This document shows positions 27,236 to 33,829 of a stretch of 33,829 nt of DNA, one piece after another. A program made the position numbers and the translations under genes. The stretch is from the NCBI GenBank assembly GCA_016874835.1, contig VGTB01000012.1:1-33829 (forward strand). Reading direction: 5' to 3'. The DNA comes from Deltaproteobacteria bacterium (lineage in GTDB: Bacteria; Desulfobacterota; Syntrophia; Syntrophales; UBA2185). Below the pieces are notes generated by a model, which was not told the DNA's origin, did not search any database, and was given only the letters and a program-made list of their open reading frames with translations. Each line of letters opens with the position of its first letter. Position 1 is the first letter of the stretch.

Positions 27236-27784
27236 CTACCTGGTCCGGGATGGGAACTGCTTCGATTGGTAGTAAACTTCCGCGGCAAGCAGGAAACCGC
27301 CCGTGTACACTTTTTGGATCTTCACGACAGCGTACCTGCCACTGCCCATGATCTCGTTCAGTCGGGATTCCATATCCTTCATCTTCTCATGCCAGTAAAA
27401 CTTGTCGCTGTACACGAACAGTACGCGGAGGTTATTCCCCTCGCCCGTACTGCCGGCGTCGAAGGTAATCTCACCGGCCATGAGATACCCGGAGAAGTAT
27501 GAGGTCTTCACGGCAACGACGTTGTGTCGGCCCCCGTTGATTTCCGACGTTAGTCTCACGCGAACCTCCCTCTCCTTTTCCTCGTACCCGTAGTATTCGT
27601 ACTCGTAGTACCCGTAGCAATAGGATTTCTCGCTGGCGATACGTAACAGACGAAGATTCTGTCCCTCTTCTGTGGTTTTGATGGCCTGGAATATCTGTGT
27701 GTACTCCGAATGTCGGTCGGCACCGCAACCGGCAAGAACCAAGCTCACTCCAAGAAAAACCAGAACTGCAATGTTTTTCTTCAT
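27236..27784 (-). CDS. Tyr-rich lipoprotein of unknown function
   Basis: The 182-residue reading from ATG 27784 has a signal peptide and lipobox (LVLAGCGAD). A tyrosine-rich patch (YCYGYYEYEYYGYEEKE) follows at about residue 55, then two similar halves around TSYFSGYLMAGEITF and QKVYTGGFLLAAEVYY, suggesting an internal duplication. The frame continues to 27862, but those codons precede the signal peptide. GGAAG stands 8 bases before ATG 27784. No family was recognised. It converges with the Slp-like gene; the 180 bases between them hold nothing clear. Confidence 0.6.
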   Translation of the reverse strand: MKKNIAVLVFLGVSLVLAGCGADRHSEYTQIFQAIKTTEEGQNLRLLRIASEKSYCYGYYEYEYYGYEEKEREVRVRLTSEINGGRHNVVAVKTSYFSGYLMAGEITFDAGSTGEGNNLRVLFVYSDKFYWHEKMKDMESRLNEIMGSGRYAVVKIQKVYTGGFLLAAEVYYQSKQFPSRTR

Positions 27785-28171
27785 TGTCGAACTTCCCATC
27801 AAGGGACGGTTTGCCACAAATCCCCGGTGGCAGGGACTATCCATTCTTGGATGGTATCTCATATTAGCATATTTTAAGATTTATGTCGCCTGAAGGGTAG
27901 GGGTAGGGAACGGCGCACATCTCTCCCACGAAACAAAGAATAGACCTCTCCCGGAATTTCTTGGGAATTTTAGAGAATTTTCTCATTCATTCTCATTCAT
28001 TTCGCTTGACATGTATATTGAGTTGGTATTTCATGAAAAAAGGATAACAATAACTGTAAATAAGACCGCGAGAGAAGCACCCCGTACCAGTAATGAATAA
28101 AGAACGATGACTTGTCTTGTATTGTGGTATAGGGGTGCGAACCCCGGCCATCCAAACAATATTGATTTCCC
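27785..28171. other. Gene-free region with small repeats
   Basis: This divergent gap holds a direct repeat TCTCATTCAT (27981-27990, 27991-28000), a TTGACA (28006-28011) without a good -10 at 17 bases, and a small GGGG-CCCC hairpin (near 28131-28144). Promoters for both flanking genes should be here, but none is clear. Confidence 0.4.
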
Positions 28172-28681
28172 GTGAAAACACTGATTCAAAAATTTGGCTG
28201 CGCGATCACAGACAGAATTTTTATCGTGATGGTCAATCTGCTCATCCTGCTGATCGCCCTGGCAGCCGTGTTCGATGCATCGAAACTTCTCACCAACCTG
28301 ACGAATGACTTCAATGAAGTCGAAGCGATGCTGGACGGCATCGGGATTATCTTTGTCGCATACGGGGTCGCCTTGGAAGAACGCGAAACCATGATGAAGA
28401 TGTTTGACCTTTACCCGTCTTTTCTCTCAGGGCAGCAGGAGTTCATTGATCGTTCCTGCCACCACCATGGTCTATCCCTGCTGCTGGTGGGGCTCGTCAT
28501 GGAGACAACGGTGGAAATCGTCAAACTGCCTCAACGAATTCTCCATACGGAAGGAAAAGAAGGTGTCATTTTTGGCGTCGGTTTTTTCTTCTGTTTTATC
28601 GCAACCATCGTGCTCATACGCCACTGTGTCCTCCTGATCAGACTGCCGAAAAAACTCTCTTCAGAACATCAGGAAGGTTAA
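28172..28681 (+). CDS. Membrane protein of unknown function
   Basis: Starting at GTG 28172, the 169-residue protein has hydrophobic segments at about 16-42, 50-68, 99-117 and 130-153, so likely four membrane spans. A cytoplasmic-type loop holds CHHHG, which could bind a metal. No family was recognised. There is no strong ribosome site; the GTG is favoured because the KTLIQKFGCAITDRIFIVMVN segment is a normal amphipathic lead. The stop is 5 bases before the next lipoprotein gene, so the two are probably one operon. Confidence 0.62.
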   Translation: MKTLIQKFGCAITDRIFIVMVNLLILLIALAAVFDASKLLTNLTNDFNEVEAMLDGIGIIFVAYGVALEERETMMKMFDLYPSFLSGQQEFIDRSCHHHGLSLLLVGLVMETTVEIVKLPQRILHTEGKEGVIFGVGFFFCFIATIVLIRHCVLLIRLPKKLSSEHQEG

Positions 28682-28686
28682 GAAAG

Positions 28687-30498
28687 ATGAAGAGAATACA
28701 CGTCGTTGTTCTTATCAGCGCTCTTCTGATAATCGTCTCCGGATGCGCTACTATTCCCGTAGCGTCATCGGAGGATGATGCTTTGGCAAAAAGGTTTGTA
28801 GCCGACCCGGACAGGTCTTTGATCTACCTGTTTCGCAATGAGTATTTTGGCGCTGCTATTCCTATGCAGGTTTCCATTGACGGACAGGTCGCGGGCAGAA
28901 CTGTCGCGTATTCGTTTTTCAAGTGGGACGTTCCACCCGGTGAGCACGTGATTAAATCTTTCGCTGAAAATGAATCTTCTTTGAGTTTAGTCACCAAACC
29001 CGGCAAAGTTTATTTTGTTCGACAAGAGGTTAAAATGGGGGTGTGGTTACCTCGATCACAATTGTATGAAGTCAATGAGCAACAAGGCATGGCGGCAATA
29101 AATGAGTGTAAACTGGTGACATCTGATGCGTTTGACGCAGTCAAAAGGTCGCGTCTTGTTGCCGCAGGGAAAATTGAACCACCCGTACCACTGAAAGTTC
29201 CCTCATCGCCGGAGAAGAAAGAGGTAGCTTCCCTTCCCGACGGCACGCTTGTTTCCGAACAGCCACCGGGGGCTGGCGGCATTCCGGAGAAGAAGGTACA
29301 GCCGGAGAGAGTACGGAAGAGCATACCGCCGAGCGGGTACACGAAGGAATATGCCCCGGTAGTATCCAGCATGATCGGGGGTGCATTTGATGCGGCTTTA
29401 GAGAGTGCTGATAAGAATTACCAGAGGTCTCTGGTGAAGGATGGTCCCCAGCAGGACAGGTATTTGAAGCTGTTGGAGAAAGGGAAGACAGCGTTGGTGG
29501 CCCGGAAGTATGATCAGAGTATTGCCGACCTCCAGGAGGCGGAGAAGCGGTTTCTCACGATTGAGGGGACAATCAGTATCACGGAGGGATTGGGGTCTTT
29601 AGTCACGGACGATACGGTTCAGGAGTATGAACCTGAGGTGCACGAGAAGTTGATGATTCCTCCCTATCTTGTTCTTGCGTATCTGGGCAAGGGGGATTTT
29701 GAGGGGGCGAGGGTGGAGAGGAACAAGACGATCAACAAGATTCATCAGTATATTGAGGAGAAGCCGGAGCGGGCCTATTTGGAGAATCCCTTTGCCCGGT
29801 TTTTGAGTGCGGTCGTGTATGAAATGGAAGGGAAGTATGATGATGCGAGGATTGAGTATCGCAAGATGAAGCGTGATGATGAAATTGCGCGTCTGGAGAA
29901 GAAGAAGGATAAGACGACTGACCTGATCATTTTTACTGGTGTGGGGATGACCCCCCAGAAGTATGAGGAGAAGTGGGGGCCCACCTCTGTACCGGCGGGG
30001 CTGGCGACGGTGACGCTCGGTTTTGCCTATGCCGGATATAATGCCATGGAGTCCACTGTGTCTGATTGTACGATCAAGATTGACGGCAAGCCAATGGGGA
30101 AGACGAGCATACTGTATGATATTGAGAAGACCATTTTTGAGCAGTATGAGAAGAACAAGTCGGTGATGATCTCCAAGCTGGTGGCCCGGATGACCTCCAA
30201 GGCTGCTGCTCAGGTAGGTGCGCAGATGGCGGCGGAGAAGGCGTTGGAGAATATTCCTTTTGCCAGTATGTTTGCGAAGACGATCATTAGTGAGGCCAGC
30301 AAGCAGTGGATTGCGGCGGAGCAGGCGGACTTACGGAGTTGGATAACCCTTCCCAGGCAGATACAATACGTGAGGATAGACGGATTAACGCCGGGCGAGC
30401 ATACGATTGTTGTTGAGTATAACGGCGGCTCCCAGGTTCATAAAGTGACGATGGAGGAGGGGAAAATCCGAGTCGCTTATTTTTCCGTGGCCAGGTAA
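28687..30498 (+). CDS. Large lipoprotein: DUF2846-like N terminus and TPR-like C-terminal part
   Basis: The 603-residue protein has a signal peptide and lipobox (IIVSGCAT; Cys20). Residues about 40-150 resemble DUF2846 (DRSLIYLFRNEYFG, VSIDGQVAG, WDVPPGEHVI, VYFVRQEV). A Pro-rich linker (about 165-215) leads to a second part with helical repeat-like stretches (KLLEKGKTALVARKYDQS, PPYLVLAYLGKGDFEGARVERN, ENPFARFLSAVVYEMEGKYDDA), similar as I recall to COG3014-type lipoproteins. The end holds LTPGEHTIVVEYNGG, a PEGA-like motif that echoes the DUF2846 GEHVI. It may work with the membrane protein upstream, 5 bases away. Role unknown; lipid-anchored periplasmic scaffold is a guess. Confidence 0.75.
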   Translation: MKRIHVVVLISALLIIVSGCATIPVASSEDDALAKRFVADPDRSLIYLFRNEYFGAAIPMQVSIDGQVAGRTVAYSFFKWDVPPGEHVIKSFAENESSLSLVTKPGKVYFVRQEVKMGVWLPRSQLYEVNEQQGMAAINECKLVTSDAFDAVKRSRLVAAGKIEPPVPLKVPSSPEKKEVASLPDGTLVSEQPPGAGGIPEKKVQPERVRKSIPPSGYTKEYAPVVSSMIGGAFDAALESADKNYQRSLVKDGPQQDRYLKLLEKGKTALVARKYDQSIADLQEAEKRFLTIEGTISITEGLGSLVTDDTVQEYEPEVHEKLMIPPYLVLAYLGKGDFEGARVERNKTINKIHQYIEEKPERAYLENPFARFLSAVVYEMEGKYDDARIEYRKMKRDDEIARLEKKKDKTTDLIIFTGVGMTPQKYEEKWGPTSVPAGLATVTLGFAYAGYNAMESTVSDCTIKIDGKPMGKTSILYDIEKTIFEQYEKNKSVMISKLVARMTSKAAAQVGAQMAAEKALENIPFASMFAKTIISEASKQWIAAEQADLRSWITLPRQIQYVRIDGLTPGEHTIVVEYNGGSQVHKVTMEEGKIRVAYFSVAR

Positions 30499-30783
30499 CT
30501 GTGTCGCTCCGAGGGAATCACATTTTGAAATAATTGTTATTTTAAACGGGTTTTCATCGGTTCCCAAACCACGTTTCTATTTTCTAGTCATGCCTTACCT
30601 CAATACATGACGGTGAATTTTTCGTGACTTTCCTTCCGGTGCGGGTTTTACGTTGCTCCTTAATTGTCCACATGTGCTTTGTATTTCAGAAATTTTCATA
30701 ATGCAGTAAAAAATATCACGTCAAAAAAATAACCAATGATATATTAAAGAACCGTTGGGCAACATGCGGAAAGGAGGTAGCGC

Positions 30784-31314
30784 ATGGAGGATAGTCAAGA
30801 GCTTAAAGGTTGGAGTCCTTATCTCGCCGGGGCATTAACGGGGTTGTTGCTGGTGTTCTCCGTCTGGTTTACGGGAAAGTATGTCGGCGCATCAACGACC
30901 TTTGTGCGTTCGGCGGGATTTATAGAAAGGGTATTTGATGCAGATCGTGTAGCAAATCTGGAATATTTTATTAAGGAAGCACCGAAAATTGATTGGCAGT
31001 GGATGTTTGTAGTAGGAATATTTTTTGGCTCGCTCATTTCCGCCGTAACTTCAAAAACGTTCAGATGGCAGGCTGTCCCGACCATGTGGGACGAGCGCTT
31101 TGGTCCGAACAGAATAAAGCGGGCCATAGCTGCGTTCATTGGGGGGACTATTGCCATGTTTGGAGCCCGTCTTGCTGATGGGTGACCGAGCGGCCATGGG
31201 CTGAGCGGTTCGCTCCAGTTGGCCGTAAGCGGGTACGTTGCGTTAATCTGTTTTTTTATCGGCGGTGTTCTTGTTGCGCGAATTCTTTATGGAAGAGGTG
31301 GCAGAAATGAATGA
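30784..31314 (+). CDS. Selenocysteine-containing YeeE/YedE-type sulfur transporter, first half
   Basis: From ATG 30784 (AAAGGAGGT upstream) the frame runs 133 codons to TGA 31183-31185, then on in the same frame for 42 codons to a TGA at 31312. With TGA as selenocysteine the protein has 176 residues. The join reads GARLADG-U-PSGHGLSGSLQ, where YeeE/YedE proteins have GAR-xxG-C-TSGH-ISG. That cysteine is one of those thought to pass thiosulfate in the related TsuA. The part after the TGA is plainly the missing transmembrane helix (LQLAVSGYVALICFFIGGVL). A hairpin with GG in its loop follows. It overlaps the second half gene by 8 bases. Cys homologues occur as paired half-proteins. YedE-type proteins have also been linked to selenium uptake, so the substrate may be thiosulfate, another sulfur form or selenium. 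Confidence 0.88.
31183..31218 (+). promoter_or_regulatory. UGA codon with bacterial SECIS-like hairpin (YeeE-like gene)
   Basis: After UGA (31183-31185), GAGC (31203-31206) pairs with GCTC (31212-31215) around GGTTC; one more G-C pair can close the loop to GTT, and CT/AG extends the stem past a bulged C. The GG follows 21 bases after UGA, one codon further than in the CoADR-like gene. Guanines at the loop start and the short stem suit SelB binding. The stem is shorter than the first one. Confidence 0.72.
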
Positions 31315-31834
31315 GCTCATTTACGGATTTGTTACAGGTATTATTTTCGGTTTCCTCCTGCAAAAGGGACGTGTCATCAGATATGACAAGCAGCTTGGTG
31401 CCCTCCGCCTTATTGATATGACGATTGTAAAATTCATGCTTTCCACCATTCTTGTGGCGATGGTAGGAGTGTATCTCCTCAAAGACCTCGGTTTGGTGAA
31501 ACTCTCTTTGAAATCTACTGTATTAGGAGGCAATATCATCGGCGGGCTCATCTTTGGCATTGGCTGGGGATTTCTTGGTTATTGTCCTGGAACATCGTTG
31601 GGCGCCCTTGGTGAAGGAAGATGGGATGCAATCTGGGGTATTGTGGGGATGCTTACCGGCGCAGCTCTGTTTGCCGAAACATATCCCTTTCTTAAAAGTA
31701 CTGTACTGAAATGGGGAGACTACGGGAAAATTACCATTCCCGGAATACTGGGCGTCAACCACTGGGTTATCATTGTATTGTTTATAATCGGTGGTATCTC
31801 GCTTTTCCGGTGGTTTGAAAAACGCAAACTTTAG
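31307..31834 (+). CDS. YeeE/YedE-type sulfur transporter, second half
   Basis: The 175-residue protein completes the transporter. It has five or so membrane helices and the conserved GYCPGTSLGALGEG motif with Cys93, the counterpart of the Sec position in the first half. The ATG at 31307 follows AGAGGTGG and lies inside the end of the first gene; a longer frame from GTG 31265 would run over the coding end of that gene and adds no family sequence. Tight overlap suggests coupled translation and a hetero-assembly. Here the reactive residue is still cysteine, so only one half uses selenium. Confidence 0.9.
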   Translation: MNELIYGFVTGIIFGFLLQKGRVIRYDKQLGALRLIDMTIVKFMLSTILVAMVGVYLLKDLGLVKLSLKSTVLGGNIIGGLIFGIGWGFLGYCPGTSLGALGEGRWDAIWGIVGMLTGAALFAETYPFLKSTVLKWGDYGKITIPGILGVNHWVIIVLFIIGGISLFRWFEKRKL

Positions 31835-32169
31835 GTGATTTATATATGATCTCTTGCAGATTCATGGAGAGCTTAAAAAACCGCTGCATCAGATGGTCAA
31901 AGGATAGAAAATGATGGCGTGTGTGTATACCTTGGGACCCGCTTTTTAAGGAGATGCCATGAAGAGATTATTGAAACCCCGTTTCTGGAAAGAGGCTGGG
32001 TTTTGTGTTTTAGCAGATCACATGTGAATCAACTGAGAAAGAGTATATGTACAGGATAGTTTTTTCATTATCAGAAGTGGTTGGAAAAATTAGAATATTC
32101 AAAAAATCCCTGAAATTATTCTTGACGATATTCCGCTACTCAAAAATTACTTTATATTCGGTGAGTGAG
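31835..32169. other. Gap with a possible 22-residue peptide
   Basis: Most of this 335-base stretch is AT-rich and shows no long frame. AAGGAGATGCC followed by ATG 31959 opens a 22-codon frame to TGA 32027 (starting MKRLLKPRFWKEAGF). The ribosome site is good, but the peptide is not recognised; it could be a real small protein or a gene remnant. A TTGACG near 32121 may belong to the promoter of the WD40 gene. Confidence 0.35.
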
Positions 32170-33829
32170 ATGAATACAGCAAAACAAATAATCCCGCTGA
32201 AAATTTTACCTGTTATTTCGATCCTATTTCTTGCCTCTTGTGCAACAACATGGGGCGTCGCAAAAGCTGTCCCCGAGATCTATCTCGTGAAAAGTGATAT
32301 TACTATGGAGCTGAAAAAAGAGGCATTCGCAATCACAGCCATAGGGGCTTCGCGTGATGGCCGATATCTTATCACTGGTGACAATGGCGGTGCCGTAGGG
32401 GGGGAAGGGACCCCAAGAATCAGACTCTGGGATATGATCGAGTTAAAACAGATATTAAGCTTGATAGATTTATCTGGAACGGTAAAGTCTATAGATATTT
32501 CGCCGGATGGTAGATATGCAATAGTCGGCGGGATAGCCTATTCCGGGTCTTCAGATAACCCCAAGTACGCTCTCAGCATATGGGACCTAAGTACGGGTAA
32601 ATTATTCAAAACATTCGAGCGTTCTGAATCAGGCGATGACATCACAAATGTGAGTTTCTCCCAAGATGGAAAATATTTTCTTATCACCACTCTGACCGCT
32701 GGTACTGCGCCAAAGACCGATATTCGCATCTTTGATACAAACAAGTGGAGTTTGGTCAAGACCTTGATCCATCCAAAGGAGCCTGGTTACTCTGATTATT
32801 TAGTCGCGACATTTTCCCCGGATGGAAAGTATATTCTTTCAGGAGGGCCGGCCTCTATTCTCCGTTTGTGGAATATTGAAAGCGGAAAAGAAATCAAAAC
32901 ATTGATCGGACACAAGCAGAATTTTTATGGAGGAGTGTGTTCGATTGCGTTCTCGCCTGACGGAAAATATGCATTGTCCAGTGGATGGTATGATGAGTAT
33001 GTAAGACTCTGGGACATAGAGAAAGGCAGTGAAGTCATACGATATTTCTCAACCCGTGAAACAGAACGTTGGTATGGAGCTTATGTGCTTGGCGTTGCTG
33101 TTTCTCCTGATTGGAAGAACGCATTAATATTAAGCCATGATTCAAAGCTTTATGATATCAACACCGGACTGCTCATTAAAAGCTTCAGGCATTTATGGAA
33201 AGGACTGAAGACAATGGTTGGAGGCTCCGGCGAGGCGGCGTATTGGTGGCCAGTTTCGGGACGATATCATCCGAACGGACAATATATCCTTATGACAATG
33301 ACAGACGCTGCCGTAAGGATTTATGATGCTAAGACAGGTGATGAAATAGCCGTCCTTATTGGCTTTGAAGACGGAGAATGGTTGGCAATAACAAGCGAGG
33401 GTTATTACAACTCCTCAGAGAAAGGAGCACAATATATCAGCATTAAAGTTGGTGAGACTTCTTATAGCGTCGATAGCTTCTATGATGTGTTTTATCGTCC
33501 CGATATTGTAATAGCTAAACTCAGGGGAGAAGATATAAAAGGTCTAATAACAATCACGATGAAAGACGCTATAAAAAGTCCTCCTCCTGTTGTAGAGATA
33601 AGCCCAATCCCAACAAGCCAGGCATCTTCAAAGACAAAAGTATGTTATCAGGTCAAAAGCACGGGAGGGGGAATTGGCGAGGTCAGGCTCTTCCATAACG
33701 GCAAGCTTATCCAGTCAGACGGCTTCTACAAAGAAATCACAAGATCAGCGTCTGACAGGACACAACTGGCATCTCTGAATAGTAATGCGATCTATGCAGA
33801 CATGCGGAGCGTTTCTGTAAAGAGCATAA
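32170..33829 (+). CDS. WD40-repeat lipoprotein, 3' end outside the window
   Basis: The frame from ATG 32170 is open to the last base (553 codons). A signal peptide with lipobox (FLASC; Cys24) leads into repeated WD40 blades: pairs of SPDGRYAIVGG-like and LSIWDLSTGK-like segments (for example ISPDGRYA, FSPDGKYILSGG, LRLWNIESGKEI, FSPDGKYALSSG, VRLWDIEKG). Beyond about residue 400 a WLAITSEGYYNSSEKGA segment and FYDVFYRPDIV precede an Ig-like region (PPVVEISPIP, VCYQVKSTGGGIGEVRLFHNG). This order is known to me from WD40 proteins that end in a caspase-like (peptidase C14) domain; that part would lie past the window. Codon use is more AT-rich than in the neighbours, a hint of transfer. Confidence 0.82.
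   Translation, partial: MNTAKQIIPLKILPVISILFLASCATTWGVAKAVPEIYLVKSDITMELKKEAFAITAIGASRDGRYLITGDNGGAVGGEGTPRIRLWDMIELKQILSLIDLSGTVKSIDISPDGRYAIVGGIAYSGSSDNPKYALSIWDLSTGKLFKTFERSESGDDITNVSFSQDGKYFLITTLTAGTAPKTDIRIFDTNKWSLVKTLIHPKEPGYSDYLVATFSPDGKYILSGGPASILRLWNIESGKEIKTLIGHKQNFYGGVCSIAFSPDGKYALSSGWYDEYVRLWDIEKGSEVIRYFSTRETERWYGAYVLGVAVSPDWKNALILSHDSKLYDINTGLLIKSFRHLWKGLKTMVGGSGEAAYWWPVSGRYHPNGQYILMTMTDAAVRIYDAKTGDEIAVLIGFEDGEWLAITSEGYYNSSEKGAQYISIKVGETSYSVDSFYDVFYRPDIVIAKLRGEDIKGLITITMKDAIKSPPPVVEISPIPTSQASSKTKVCYQVKSTGGGIGEVRLFHNGKLIQSDGFYKEITRSASDRTQLASLNSNAIYADMRSVSVKSI

Noticed and set aside
27007-27288. 93-residue minus-strand frame between two convergent lipoprotein genes
   Set aside because: It overlaps the ends of both real genes and has no ribosome site or family features.
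27981-28000. TCTCATTCAT tandem repeat as the start of a repeat array
   Set aside because: Only two full copies; no spacers or further units.
28131-28144. GGGG-TGCGAA-CCCC hairpin resembling a tRNA T-arm
   Set aside because: No acceptor, D or anticodon arm can be built around it.
32025-32027. TGA ending the 22-residue peptide as a third Sec codon
   Set aside because: A second TGA follows two codons later and no family motif or GG-loop hairpin is present.

Overview
The window looks like a chromosomal stretch from an anaerobic deltaproteobacterium (Desulfobacterota, possibly Syntrophales-like). This is an inference from gene content: a glutaconate-type CoA-transferase, a MacAB-TolC style exporter with a sigma-54 promoter, LytR_C and Slp lipoproteins, a two-gene YeeE/YedE transporter, and apparent use of selenocysteine. 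No rRNA, tRNA, CRISPR array or intact insertion sequence was seen.

The most notable content is two genes that appear broken by an in-frame TGA but read as selenoproteins. (1) At 5316-6650, a CoA-disulfide-reductase/NADH-oxidase family flavoprotein has TGA (5445-5447) exactly where the family carries its single redox-active cysteine. It is followed by a perfect 8-bp hairpin with a GGC loop, 18 nt after the TGA. (2) At 30784-31314, the first half of a YeeE/YedE-type sulfur transporter has TGA (31183-31185) at the conserved Cys of the GARxxxGC-SGH motif. It is followed by a hairpin with a GGTTC loop, 21 nt after the TGA. In both, the protein reads on in the same frame with strong family similarity to a natural stop. 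Standard gene calling would truncate both.

Layout. 1-2300 (minus strand): the start of an MFS transporter and the two subunits of a CoA-transferase, probably for uptake and activation of a carboxylic acid. 2888-7805 (plus): NifU/IscU-like Fe-S scaffold, thioredoxin reductase, Lgt, the Sec-containing CoADR-like enzyme, a SpoU rRNA/tRNA methyltransferase and CutA. 7943-10139 (plus): glucokinase, a palindromic dispersed repeat, a LytR_C lipoprotein and a four-cysteine Rho-N-like small protein. 10155-11223 (minus): a patatin-like phospholipase preceded by a 42-residue very basic protein, with a good sigma-70 promoter. 11317-15744 (minus): permease, ATPase, membrane-fusion protein and TolC-like outer-membrane protein in one tight operon behind a near-perfect sigma-54 promoter with upstream repeats.

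16174-26255 (plus): transketolase, then a defence-type insert (ribbon-helix-helix antitoxin, PIN toxin, and a large one-polypeptide restriction-modification enzyme that overlaps the toxin gene by ATGA), then glucose-6-phosphate isomerase and a YyaL/DUF255 thioredoxin-fold protein. Transketolase, isomerase and the glucokinase further upstream form a sugar-phosphate group. 26559-30498: several envelope lipoproteins and a membrane protein of unknown role. 30784-31834: the YeeE/YedE pair. 32170 to the end: a WD40-repeat lipoprotein cut by the window edge, which may continue into a caspase-like domain.

Taken together, the redox genes (TrxB, Sec-CoADR, YyaL) and the Sec-YeeE transporter point to thiol, persulfide or thiosulfate handling in which selenocysteine replaces cysteine at the reactive positions. 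That functional link is inference.
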